Assembly (NCBI GenBank): GCA_028279505.1
Contig: JANQNP010000010.1
Coordinates: forward strand, 1 to 64,000
Length of the DNA: 64,000 nucleotides
Direction: 5' to 3'
Origin: Dehalococcoidia bacterium
GTDB lineage: Bacteria > Chloroflexota > Dehalococcoidia > UBA2979
Below the pieces are notes generated by a model. That model had not been told where the DNA came from. It was given only the letters and a program-made list of their open reading frames with translations, and ran no database searches. This document shows positions 1 through 7,940 of this stretch, in pieces. Numbering within the stretch: position 1 is the first letter of the stretch; every line of letters begins with the position of its first letter. The translations under genes were made by a program, and so were the position numbers.

Positions 1-1
1 G

Positions 2-3000
2 CATCTCGACGATGCGGCGACCGGGACCGCGGGCGCGCTGATCTGGGGGAAGAACAGCCAGACCGGTGAAACGACCCACACGGTTCTGAAGAACAGCTAT
101 GACGTGGTGCTCGTCCAGGGTCCCAAGAGCCTCGTAGTCGACGGAGTCGACTGCAGCGGAGAGACCTGCGACGCAGGCGATGTGCTGTCGACGCTGACCG
201 TGGATGTCGAGGACATCAGCGTCCGCATCGAACTCCACAAGTCGGATGGATCGCCGGGTGCGCTGATCTGGGGGAAGAACAGCCAGAGTGGTGAGACCAC
301 CCACACGGTTCTGAAGAACACCTACGACATCGTGCTCGTGCAGGGGCCAAAGAGCCTGGTCGTCGAGGACATCGACTGCACCGGCGAGAGCTGCGATGCC
401 GGGGACGTCATCTCGGAACTGACGGTCGATCTCACGAACTTCACCGGTGTCCGGCTCGAGCTGCACCTCGATGATGGTGCCGCTGGCACGGCGGGCGCCC
501 TGATCTGGGGCAAGAACAGCCAAAGCGGCATCAGCGTGCAGCAGGTGCTCAAGAACCACTACGACGTCGTCGCGAAGATCGGCAGCGACTCGTTCCTCTG
601 GGATGGAGTGGACTGCACTGGCGAGAGCTGCGTGCTCGACACGTCGAAGCTGACCGTGGAGATCCCTGGGCTCTCGGGCGTCCGGATCGAGGTCCGCACC
701 GACGATGGTGTCGAGGGAACCGCCAGCGGCGCTCTGAAGGTTGCGAGGAACGGCCAGTCCGGCTCATCCGTCTTCGATGACCTCGAGAACGGCGTCTACG
801 ACGTCGTGCTCAAGCACGGCGCGAAGACGAAGGTGGTCGACGCCGTGACCGTGCTCGGTCACGTGGTGCTCGACGACATCGTCGCCGAGCTCACCGTGGA
901 CTACGAGGGCCTCACCGGCGTTCGGATCGAGATCCGAACCAACAACGGTCTCCCGAACACGGCTGGCGGGCTCGTGCGGGCCTACAACGGCCAGAGTGGC
1001 GTGAAGCAGTACGCGGTCCTCAAGAACAGCTACGACCTCGTGTTCAAGCAGGGCGCGAAGGTCAAGGTCGTCGATGCCGTCGACTGCACCGCCCCGACCT
1101 GTGACGCGGGTGACATCGTCGCCGAGCTGACCGTGGACTACGAGGGTCTCTCCGGTGTGCGGATCGAGATCCGCACGAACGACGGAACAGCCGGCAGCGC
1201 CGGTGGCCTCGTACGGGCCCACAACGGCCAGAGCGGCGTGAAGACGTACGACGTGCTGAAGAACAGCTACGACCTCGTGTTCAAGCAGGGCGCGAAGTCC
1301 AAGGTGGTCGATGCCATCGACTGCACCGGCCCGACCTGTGACGCCGGTGACATCGTCGCCGAGCTGACGGTCGACTACGAGGGCCTCACAGGCGTGCGGA
1401 TCGAGATCCGAACCGACAACGGCCTCCCGAACACGGCCGGCGGGCTCGTGCGGGCCCACAACGGCCAGAGCGGCGTGAAGACGTACGACGTGCTGAAGAA
1501 CAGCTACGACCTCGTCTTCAAGCAGGGCGCGAAGGTCAAGGTCGTCGACGCCGTCGATTGCACCGGCCCGACCTGCGACGCCGGTGACATCGTCGCCGAG
1601 CTGACGGTCGACTACGAGGGCCTCACCGGCGTGCGGATCGAGATCCGCACGGACAACGGCGTCGCGGATACGGCTGGCGGCCTCGTGCGGGCCTACAACG
1701 GCCAGAGCGGCATCAAGACATACGACGTGCTGAAGAACAGCTACGACCTCGTGTTCAAGCACGGCGCGAAGGCCAAGGTCGTCGATGCCATCGACTGCAC
1801 CGGCCCGACCTGCGACGCAGGCGACATCGTCGCCGAGCTCACCGTCGACTACGGAGCACTGACGGGCGTGCGGATCGAGATCCGCACGGACGACGGAGCA
1901 GCCAGCAGCGCAGGTGGCCTCGTGCGGGCCTACAACGGGCAGAGCGGCGTGAAGACGTACGACGTCCTGAAGAACTTCTACGACGTTGTACTGAAGAAGA
2001 GCGGACTCACCGGCATCGCCGACGCGATCGACTGCACCGGCGAGACCTGTGCCCTCGGAGGATCCGGATTCACGATCAAGGCGCCGGCTGGAACCGGCGG
2101 GACCGTGAAGCAGGCCGGAACGGCGTCAGTTGTGGCGTCGACGAGCCTCCCGGGCTCCGAGACCCGCACGATCTCCCTGCCGATTGGCATCTACGACCTC
2201 GAGCTGACGCAGGGCACAGGTCAGGTCGTCGAGCCGAGCATCTTCCACGTCGGTGGGACAACGGTCGATCGGCTGCACAAGCTGACGGTGAAGGCGCCGC
2301 CGGCGACCGTGATCCGGGTACGGGTGGCCGGAACCACAGACGACCTGGTCACCTCGACGCTCCCGGGCAGCGAGACGCGGACGATCTCCGTACTGCGAAA
2401 CGACGGCGTCGACACGACGCCGGACTGGGACCTGTTCCTGAAGCAGGGCGCCGGCGAGCTGACCATCCCGGGGACCGACCCCGAGTGGGATCCGAGCGGC
2501 GCGACGGCTACCGTCGACCGTCTGCACAAGCTGACGGTGAAGGCGCCCGCGGCGACCGTGATCCGTGCACGGGTCGCTGGAACGACCGACGACCTGGTCA
2601 CCTCGACGCTCCCGGGCAGCGAGACCCGGACGATCTCCGTGCTGCGAAACGACGGCGTCGACGCGACGGCCGACTGGGACCTGTTCCTGAAGCAGGGCGC
2701 CGGCGAGCTGACAATCCCGGGCACCGACCCGGAATGGGATCACAGCGGCGCGAGTGACACGGTCGACCGCTTGCACAGGCTGACGGTCAAGGCGCCGGCG
2801 AGCACCGTGATCGAGGTCGAGGTCGCGGGCCTTGACCTGGTGTCGTCGACGGTCCCGGGTAGCGAGACTCGCACGATCTCGGTCTTGCGGAACGACGGGG
2901 TCGATTCAACCCCGGAGTGGGACGTGTTGTTGAAGCAGGCGGCGGGCGAGATCGCCATCCCCGGGACGGACCCGGAGATCGACACGAGTAGCCCCTCGTC

Positions 3001-3712
3001 GACGATCGATCGGCTGCACAAGCTGACGGTGAAGGCGCCCGCGGGCACCGTGATCCGCGCGCGGGCAGCCGGGACGACCGACGACCTGGTCTCCTCGACC
3101 GTGCCGGGCAGCGAGACGCGGACGATCTCGGTGCTGCGCAACGACGGCGTCGATGCGACGGCGGACTGGGACCTGTTCCTGAAGCAGGGCGCCGGTGAGC
3201 TGACGATCCCGGGCATCGACCCCGAATGGGATCCGAGCGGTGCCGGCGCCACCGTCGATCGCCTGCACAAGGTGACCGTGGAAGCGCCGTCGGGCACCAC
3301 GATCAGTGTCCGTACGAGTGGCACGACCGACGTGCTGGTGTCTTCGACGCTCCCGGGCAGCGAGTCCCGAGTGGTGTCGGTGCTGCGGAACGACGGCGTC
3401 GATGCCACAGCCGACTGGGACCTCTACCTGCTCCAGGGCGCCGTGGACAAGACGCTGACCGGGATTGCGGCGAGTGCTGGCACCTCGACGGAGGACCAGC
3501 TCTGCAAGCTGACGATCACCGGGCCGGCCTCGACGGCAATCGACGTCAACGAGGCGGGGACCAGCAACCTGGCTACGTCGACGACGCTGCCCGGTAGCGG
3601 CAGTCGCACGGTTTCCGTGCTGAAGCTCATCTACGACGTGGATGCGTCCGGCATCGGGACCGCCGCGGGTGTCGATTGCACCGGCGAGACGGGGGCGGTG
3701 AGCTTCCCGTAG
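2..3712 (+). CDS. Giant tandem-repeat protein, 5' end outside window
   Basis: The reading frame is open from the first base and ends at a TAG, so only the C-terminal ~1236 residues are visible. The visible part is about 15 modules of two kinds. Type A modules (~79 residues) read ELTVD..GLTGVRIEIRT, then a GLVRAYNGQSG block, YDLVFKQGAK and a DCTGPTC motif with two cysteines. Type B modules (~83 residues) read KLTVKAP..TVIRARVAGTTD, LPGSETRTISVLRNDG, then WDLFLKQGAGEL. The alternating hydrophobic pattern suggests beta-sandwich domains. The C-terminus (VSFP) carries no sortase signal, SLH domain or transmembrane segment. I recognise no family. A secreted or surface structural or adhesive role is inference, and the signal peptide would lie upstream. 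Confidence 0.85.
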   Translation, partial: HLDDAATGTAGALIWGKNSQTGETTHTVLKNSYDVVLVQGPKSLVVDGVDCSGETCDAGDVLSTLTVDVEDISVRIELHKSDGSPGALIWGKNSQSGETTHTVLKNTYDIVLVQGPKSLVVEDIDCTGESCDAGDVISELTVDLTNFTGVRLELHLDDGAAGTAGALIWGKNSQSGISVQQVLKNHYDVVAKIGSDSFLWDGVDCTGESCVLDTSKLTVEIPGLSGVRIEVRTDDGVEGTASGALKVARNGQSGSSVFDDLENGVYDVVLKHGAKTKVVDAVTVLGHVVLDDIVAELTVDYEGLTGVRIEIRTNNGLPNTAGGLVRAYNGQSGVKQYAVLKNSYDLVFKQGAKVKVVDAVDCTAPTCDAGDIVAELTVDYEGLSGVRIEIRTNDGTAGSAGGLVRAHNGQSGVKTYDVLKNSYDLVFKQGAKSKVVDAIDCTGPTCDAGDIVAELTVDYEGLTGVRIEIRTDNGLPNTAGGLVRAHNGQSGVKTYDVLKNSYDLVFKQGAKVKVVDAVDCTGPTCDAGDIVAELTVDYEGLTGVRIEIRTDNGVADTAGGLVRAYNGQSGIKTYDVLKNSYDLVFKHGAKAKVVDAIDCTGPTCDAGDIVAELTVDYGALTGVRIEIRTDDGAASSAGGLVRAYNGQSGVKTYDVLKNFYDVVLKKSGLTGIADAIDCTGETCALGGSGFTIKAPAGTGGTVKQAGTASVVASTSLPGSETRTISLPIGIYDLELTQGTGQVVEPSIFHVGGTTVDRLHKLTVKAPPATVIRVRVAGTTDDLVTSTLPGSETRTISVLRNDGVDTTPDWDLFLKQGAGELTIPGTDPEWDPSGATATVDRLHKLTVKAPAATVIRARVAGTTDDLVTSTLPGSETRTISVLRNDGVDATADWDLFLKQGAGELTIPGTDPEWDHSGASDTVDRLHRLTVKAPASTVIEVEVAGLDLVSSTVPGSETRTISVLRNDGVDSTPEWDVLLKQAAGEIAIPGTDPEIDTSSPSSTIDRLHKLTVKAPAGTVIRARAAGTTDDLVSSTVPGSETRTISVLRNDGVDATADWDLFLKQGAGELTIPGIDPEWDPSGAGATVDRLHKVTVEAPSGTTISVRTSGTTDVLVSSTLPGSESRVVSVLRNDGVDATADWDLYLLQGAVDKTLTGIAASAGTSTEDQLCKLTITGPASTAIDVNEAGTSNLATSTTLPGSGSRTVSVLKLIYDVDASGIGTAAGVDCTGETGAVSFP
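887..2065 (+). repeat. Five exact-period 237-bp coding repeats (type A)
   Basis: The GAG codon opening each ELTVD module lies at 887, 1124, 1361, 1598 and 1835, an exact 237-bp (79-codon) spacing. The copies are nearly identical at DNA level, especially the three starting at 1124, 1361 and 1598. Less regular type A modules precede this block (positions 1-886). The near-identity suggests recent duplication or gene conversion. Confidence 0.93.
2279..3505 (+). repeat. Five 237-249-bp coding repeats (type B)
   Basis: The LH-(K/R)-(L/V)TV module starts lie at 2279, 2528, 2777, 3020 and 3269, with spacings of 249, 249, 243 and 249 bp. The last full module is followed by a divergent one from 3506. 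Each unit carries a PGSETRTISVLRNDGVD core. They lack the paired cysteines of the type A modules. Confidence 0.9.
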
Positions 3713-3735
3713 CGGCTCCCCTCGGCAGTAGCGGC

Positions 3736-3757
3736 CGGGCTCCCGAGCGGGAGCCCG
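3736..3757 (+). terminator. Inverted repeat after the repeat-protein gene
   Basis: A perfect 10-bp inverted repeat (CGGGCTCCCG, loop AG, CGGGAGCCCG) lies 24 bp after the stop codon. No T-tract follows, so it is either a weak intrinsic terminator or a transcript-end stabiliser. Confidence 0.5.
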
Positions 3758-3826
3758 AGCCTCCGGTCCCACCGAGGATGATCGACGGATCGGCGTGTCC
3801 CGACGCACGTCGCGCCGATGAACGCG

Positions 3827-3854
3827 ACGAAGCCCGCCGAGAGGCGGGCTTCGT
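3827..3854 (-). terminator. Hairpin just beyond the tmRNA 3' end
   Basis: A perfect 12-bp stem, ACGAAGCCCGCC / GGCGGGCTTCGT with a 4-nt loop, starts 9 nt downstream of the tmRNA CCA end. There is no clear U-tract on either strand. Its symmetry would also let it act on transcripts arriving from the repeat-protein gene. Confidence 0.6.
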
Positions 3855-3862
3855 GATCGGTC

Positions 3863-4227
3863 TGGTGGAGACGGGGGAGAATCGAACTCCCCGTCCAGCG
3901 TACGTGCGGCAAGAATCTACTACGGGCGTAGTCGACGGCTATTGGTTTCGCCGGCGCCCCGCCGTTGACGTAGGGCCATGCCAGCTAGTCGCAGTGATCT
4001 TGGTCGTGAGCGCCTGCGGCGCACGGTTCACGAAGCACCCCGGACAAAATGTCGCGACGTCGCGGCCCGCCGGGGGTAGACCGCGCGCCACGTCACTACG
4101 TTAGTTACGCAGCGAGGGCGAGTTCGTTGGTTTCGCCAATTACCTTGTTGCCACCTGTTTAACGAGGGCGGTGGCGCCTCGACCCGCAATCCAAGTCCGA
4201 CCGCACCTGTCGATTCCTGTCGTCCCC
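3863..4227 (-). ncRNA. ssrA: Transfer-messenger RNA (tmRNA)
   Basis: tmRNA rescues ribosomes stalled on broken mRNAs by adding a degradation tag. The 5' end GGGGACGACAGG and the 3' end CGTCTCCACCA form a 7-bp acceptor stem with one G-U pair, and a T-arm with GTTCGATTC is present. The tag frame reads GETNELALAA followed by TAA (stop at 4107-4105), preceded by the usual tRNA-encoded alanine. CCA is encoded. The partner gene smpB lies 104 bp upstream on the same strand. The length of 365 nt is typical for a one-piece tmRNA. Confidence 0.95.
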
Positions 4228-4331
4228 ACGAAATGGGTGTCCAGGTGGACACGTACAACGAACTGTGCGCACCGATCCTCGACACGAGCGGCACGAGGGT
4301 GAACCCCGACCGCTCCGAGGCCAGGTGGGTC

Positions 4332-4814
4332 CTAGCGCTGGGCGTGGCGAACGGCGCGTTGCATGTCGCGTTCGGTCTCGCGCTTCTTGATCACCTGTCG
4401 CTTGTCATAACGACGGCGACCGCGCCCGAGGCCGATCTCGACCTTTGCCAGTCCGTTGTAAAGGTACATCCGCAGCGGAATCACGGTGGTGCGCGGCTGC
4501 TCCTGCATCGCCTGCCCGAGTCGATCGAGCTCTCGACGGTGGAGTAGCAGTTTGCGTGGCCGAATCACGTCGTGATTCTCGCGAGCGGGCCCGTACTGGG
4601 CTATATGCACATTATACAGGTACAGCTCGTCGCCTCGGAACCGGGCATAGCCCTCGGACAGGGTGACGCCACCGTCGCGGATCGACTTGATCTCGGTGCC
4701 GGTGAGGACGATGCCGGCGTCGTAGCGACTCAGGATCTCGTAGTCGTAACGCGCACGGCGATGCGTGGCGACCGTCGCGCCCTTCGCTTCCTTGACCTGC
4801 TTCTGCTTCGCCAT
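4332..4814 (-). CDS. smpB: SsrA-binding protein SmpB
   Basis: A 160-residue RNA-binding protein that delivers tmRNA to stalled ribosomes. It shows the family's beta-barrel blocks: ATHRRARYDYEI near the N-terminus, GIVLTGTEIKSIRDG, LSEGYARF, LYNVHIAQY, and a basic C-terminal tail (KKRETERDMQRAVRHAQR) of the kind that enters the mRNA channel. I start at the methionine of MAKQKQ. A longer in-frame start exists 45 bp upstream but adds residues not seen in the family. Gene order smpB-ssrA on one strand fits co-expression. Confidence 0.95.
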   Translation of the reverse strand: MAKQKQVKEAKGATVATHRRARYDYEILSRYDAGIVLTGTEIKSIRDGGVTLSEGYARFRGDELYLYNVHIAQYGPARENHDVIRPRKLLLHRRELDRLGQAMQEQPRTTVIPLRMYLYNGLAKVEIGLGRGRRRYDKRQVIKKRETERDMQRAVRHAQR

Positions 4815-4969
4815 GAGCAGCGCCTCACAACGCGACATAACGACAGTCGCCTGGTGCACCTGTGCACAGAGCAGGGTAGCGCGCGGGAAGGACTAGCCGC
4901 TCCGGGAGCACCCGCGGACGCCACCAAGCTCGGGAGCCCGGAACGCCCGAGGGCGAGACGCCCCGCGTA

Positions 4970-6340
4970 CTACTGCGCCGAGGCGGCCGCTGCCGCGACG
5001 TTCGACTGCGCGGCAGCATCTCGGAGGAACTCCACGGCGCGCTCAACCTGGACGTCGCGCTGGGCCTCGACGTCCTCGAGCGTGAACTCCACCTCGATGT
5101 CCGGGATCACGCCGCGCCCTTCGATGATGTTGCGATCCGGCGTCAGCCAGCGCGCGATCGAAACGTAAACGGCTCCTCCGTTTGAGAGCTCGCGGACGTG
5201 GTTGACCGTGCCCTTGCCGAAGGAGGGCGTGCCGATGACGGTGGCGCGATCGTTCTCCTGCAGCGCGGCGGCGAGGAGCTCCGAGCCAGAGGCGGAGAAG
5301 TCGTCCTGGAGGATCACCAGCGGGAGGTCGGTGACCTGGCCCTCACGCGCGCTCGCGATCTGCTCGTTCCCTTCGCGATCGACCTGAATGACGATGATCC
5401 CCTCGTCCAGGAACATGTCGGCGACCTCGGTGGTCTCGACGAGCAGCCCGCCCGGGTTGAGGCGCACATCGAGGATCAGCCCGGACACCCCGGATGCCTC
5501 GAGCTCCTCGATGATTTGCGTCAGCTCCTGCGGGCTCCGCCGCGTGAACTGGTTGATGTAGATGTAGCCGATGTCGGTGATGTCGTTGTCGTCGGCATCC
5601 TTCAGCGTCCGCGTGGTGACCGAGGAGATCTCGATCTCGTCACGGATGATCGTGATCAGCTCCTCGGTGCCATCGCTATGCCGGATCAGGAGCTCCACCG
5701 GCGTGCCCTGCGGCCCGCGGATGCGCAGCACCGCCTCGTCCTGGGTCCAGCCCTCGGCGGATTCGCCGTCGACCTCGAGGATCAGGTCACCCGCGCGGAT
5801 CCCGGCGGCCTCGGCGGGCGTGTCCGGGAGCGGGCGGACGATCACGATGAAGTCGGACTCCGGCGATTCCTGCACGGTCGCGCCGATGCCCTGGAAGGCG
5901 CCGGAGAAGTCGTCGGCCGACAGCGCGTAGGTGTCCGGGTCGATGTAGGTGGAGTGCGGGTCCCCGAGGGCGTCGAAGATGCCGCTGATGGCGGCGGAGT
6001 GCAGGTACTCGGCGTCGACTAGATCGGGGTCGACGAAGTCGCTTTCGAGGACCTGCAGAATCTCATCGAGAATCAGGAAATCGGCCTCGGAGATCGCCGC
6101 GGGCCGCCCGTCGTCGGGCTCGGCCGCGCTGACGGTCGTCGTCTCGTCCGGCTCCGTGAGCACACGCCCGAGGAACCCGAGCGTCACGAGCATGACGCCG
6201 ATCAGGACCGCGATGACGCCCAGCAGGATCTTGGGAGTGGCGCCGGATCCACCCGAGGGTGCGACAGGCGTCGGTGCCTCGGGTGGCACGTCGCTCGTGG
6301 GCTGGTCGTCCGCTGCGGGCGGTCGGTCGTCTGAGGTCAT
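4970..6340 (-). CDS. S41 family C-terminal processing protease (CtpA-like)
   Basis: A 456-residue membrane-anchored serine protease. It has a short Pro-rich cytoplasmic N-terminus, one transmembrane segment (~38-60), a PDZ domain (~145-235) and the S41 tail-specific protease domain (~250-420). The catalytic pair is Ser351 in DFSASGSE and Lys376 in SFGKGTV, with the family's 25-residue spacing. It should cleave C-termini of envelope proteins outside the membrane. I start at MTSDDRPP. The 30 residues of open frame upstream are Arg-rich and unlike a signal. A possible -10 box (TAGACT, complement of 6409-6414) lies upstream. Confidence 0.9.
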   Translation of the reverse strand: MTSDDRPPAADDQPTSDVPPEAPTPVAPSGGSGATPKILLGVIAVLIGVMLVTLGFLGRVLTEPDETTTVSAAEPDDGRPAAISEADFLILDEILQVLESDFVDPDLVDAEYLHSAAISGIFDALGDPHSTYIDPDTYALSADDFSGAFQGIGATVQESPESDFIVIVRPLPDTPAEAAGIRAGDLILEVDGESAEGWTQDEAVLRIRGPQGTPVELLIRHSDGTEELITIIRDEIEISSVTTRTLKDADDNDITDIGYIYINQFTRRSPQELTQIIEELEASGVSGLILDVRLNPGGLLVETTEVADMFLDEGIIVIQVDREGNEQIASAREGQVTDLPLVILQDDFSASGSELLAAALQENDRATVIGTPSFGKGTVNHVRELSNGGAVYVSIARWLTPDRNIIEGRGVIPDIEVEFTLEDVEAQRDVQVERAVEFLRDAAAQSNVAAAAASAQ

Positions 6341-6948
6341 GCGGCGTCGATTCCGGCGCCAGCGACGTGCGCGGCGCGCTGCGAGGTGGTGGTTCGCGTT
6401 GTTGAAAAAGTCTAGCGCATGGGTCTGCACGCGATGTGAGGGGAGATACCGTCACCCGCGTCGCAGCGCACATAACGAGAATAGTGCGACGTGTCGGCGT
6501 CGGTTGTGGTCGAGCCTGGGAAGTGCCTCGATCGCGTGGTCCCGAGGCCGTCCTGGCTGTGGCATTGACCGCGCCAGGATCCTAGGCCTGCATGTCGCTG
6601 CGGAGGCAAGACGCGATCAAATGGCGGCACGTCGCCGGTGCTTCGCTCAAGCACCCGGTGTGCGCCGAGCTTTTCTGAAACGTGCCAGTGGTCGGCCGCG
6701 TCCCTTGGAGTCCTTGTTCGCTGGCATTGAGCTTGCGTCCAACCGCCCGACGCGAGATCGGCGCTGTCGCCTAGCTTGAGCGTCGTGGCGCCCTCTAGTG
6801 CGTACCGGCCCAGTCCGCGCCACACACACCTCCTCTTCTGCTGGTTCCCCTACCCGCTTTGTTCGCGTGGCAGTTATGTCCTGTTGAGGTCGCTCTGAGT
6901 CCATAGCAATGCTGGTTTTGGGGGCCCCGCACGGCGTCGCGGATGCAC
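6341..6948. other. Long intergenic stretch with no convincing gene
   Basis: About 600 bp between the protease and the zinc-ribbon gene. Open frames on both strands have Arg/Ser/His-rich translations without conserved blocks, and none has a good ribosome binding site. Apart from the possible protease promoter at 6409-6414 I see no RNA gene, repeat or mobile element remnant. Confidence 0.6.
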
Positions 6949-6998
6949 TTGCGCGAGGTACCCCTATGGGGTATAAATACGCATACCCCGATGGGGTA
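6949..6998 (+). promoter_or_regulatory. Promoter with two CsoR-like palindromic operators
   Basis: A -35 TTGCGC (6949-6954) and -10 TATAAA (6972-6977) are separated by 17 bp. Palindrome 1, TACCCC-TAT-GGGGTA (6959-6973), fills the spacer and overlaps the -10. Palindrome 2, TACCCC-GAT-GGGGTA (6984-6998), covers the expected transcription start. Their centres are 25 bp apart. The C-tract/G-tract form flanked by TA resembles operators of the CsoR/RcnR/CstR repressor family (copper, nickel or sulfane-sulfur sensing). The placement would block RNA polymerase. No repressor gene of this family is in the window. Confidence 0.7.
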
Positions 6999-7015
6999 CA
7001 TGAGAGGGAAAACCG

Positions 7016-7243
7016 ATGCCGGCACCAACACTGACAGTCCGAGGCGAACTGCGCTGCTTCTCCTGCGCGCGCTACCTCGGCGACTTCGAGTCCCACCCTG
7101 ACACACACGGGCGCGGCGACATCCACCTGATCAAGCCCGAGTTCGGCGAACTCGCCGCCACCCCTGTCCCGTCGAAACACGGGCTGACGTGCTCCGTCTG
7201 CGGCGGTCGTGTCGTCGCCGAGTACGTGGAGAAGGCCGCCTAG
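7016..7243 (+). CDS. Small double-CxxC zinc-ribbon protein
   Basis: A 75-residue protein with two CxxC pairs, Cys14/Cys17 (CFSC) and Cys59/Cys62 (CSVC), predicted to bind one metal, probably zinc. I do not recognise a named family. The start is well supported: GAGAGGG lies 8 nt before the ATG. It is a single-gene unit ended by an intrinsic terminator. The palindromic operators over its promoter suggest induction by metal, persulfide or another thiol-reactive signal (inference). Confidence 0.75.
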   Translation: MPAPTLTVRGELRCFSCARYLGDFESHPDTHGRGDIHLIKPEFGELAATPVPSKHGLTCSVCGGRVVAEYVEKAA

Positions 7244-7266
7244 GATCCACGGCCGACCGGATCGCA

Positions 7267-7296
7267 GAGGGGCGCCCATCGGGCGCCCCTCTTGTT
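7267..7296 (+). terminator. Intrinsic terminator of the zinc-ribbon gene
   Basis: An 11-bp GC-rich stem (GAGGGGCGCCC / GGGCGCCCCTC, loop ATC) is followed by TTGTTA. It also sits just past the end of the convergent bcp gene and could act on both strands. Confidence 0.8.
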
Positions 7297-7318
7297 ATGT
7301 CGCAGCTTCGGCGTCGCG

Positions 7319-7786
7319 CTACGCGCGCAACGCCTTCAGCACTGCCTGGCCATGGTCAGCGGCCTTCGCGCGCTTCCAGACCTTCGTGAACTTGCCGTCC
7401 GGCCCGATCACGAACGTCGAGCGCGTCATCCCGATCGACTTCCGCCCGTAGAGCACCTTCTCGCCCCACGCCCCGTAGCGTGTCGCCACCTTCGCGCCCT
7501 TGTCCACGAGCAGCGGGAACGGCAGGTCGTACTTCTCGCGGAACTTCTGGTGCGACTCGGCGTCGTCCGTCGACACACCGAGGACAATCGCGCCCTCCTC
7601 GGCGATCGCCTCGTGCTCGTCGCGGAACGAGCACGCCTGCTTCGTGCAGCCGGGCGTGTCGTCCTTCGGATAGAAGTAGAGGACGACCGTCTGTCCCTTG
7701 TATTCGGTCAGCTTGTGGGTCTTGCCGTCCTGGTCCTTGAGTGTGAAGGCCGGCGCGCGGTCGCCTGCCTCGAGAGTGACTGCCAT
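7319..7786 (-). CDS. bcp: Thiol peroxidase, BCP/PrxQ peroxiredoxin
   Basis: A 155-residue cytoplasmic peroxiredoxin reducing hydrogen and organic peroxides at the expense of thioredoxin. The active site PGCTKQAC has the peroxidatic Cys47 and, five residues on, the resolving Cys52 typical of atypical 2-Cys PrxQ. It also has the FYPKDDTPGCT and VLGVSTDD blocks. The start is MAVTLEAGDRAP, with GAGAGG about 9 nt upstream. It is divergent from the MFS gene and convergent with the zinc-ribbon gene. Confidence 0.93.
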   Translation of the reverse strand: MAVTLEAGDRAPAFTLKDQDGKTHKLTEYKGQTVVLYFYPKDDTPGCTKQACSFRDEHEAIAEEGAIVLGVSTDDAESHQKFREKYDLPFPLLVDKGAKVATRYGAWGEKVLYGRKSIGMTRSTFVIGPDGKFTKVWKRAKAADHGQAVLKALRA

Positions 7787-7940
7787 CGTGAGGTCCTCTC
7801 TACCCGCCGGACGAGCGACCGAGGGTTGCCGACCGGCGTTGAGTGCTTGACTGGGTTGGACCGTAGGCGAGCGGCGCGGGTCCGGCAACATGTCCATCCG
7901 GCCGGGTGGCGCGCGGCCGATTCGACCTAGACTGCGCCTC

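Noticed and set aside
764..1762. Long minus-strand open frame opposite the repeat protein
   Set aside because: It mirrors the plus-strand 237-bp repeats in an antisense frame. Its translation (repeats of VVGPHEPA, LEHEVVAVLQHVV) is a by-product of G+C-rich codon use and the sense strand reads as protein.
887..3505. Regularly spaced repeats considered as a CRISPR array
   Set aside because: The units are ~240 bp, continuous, in frame and coding; there are no short repeats with unique spacers.
3863..3900. tRNA-like 3' end (GTTCGATTC with CCA) considered as a tRNA gene
   Set aside because: No anticodon arm follows; the matching acceptor strand is 330 nt away and a tag ORF lies between, so it is tmRNA.
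6412..7279. Minus-strand open frames across the 6.4-7.2 kb gap
   Set aside because: They lack ribosome binding sites and conserved blocks, and they run through the promoter palindromes and the zinc-ribbon gene.
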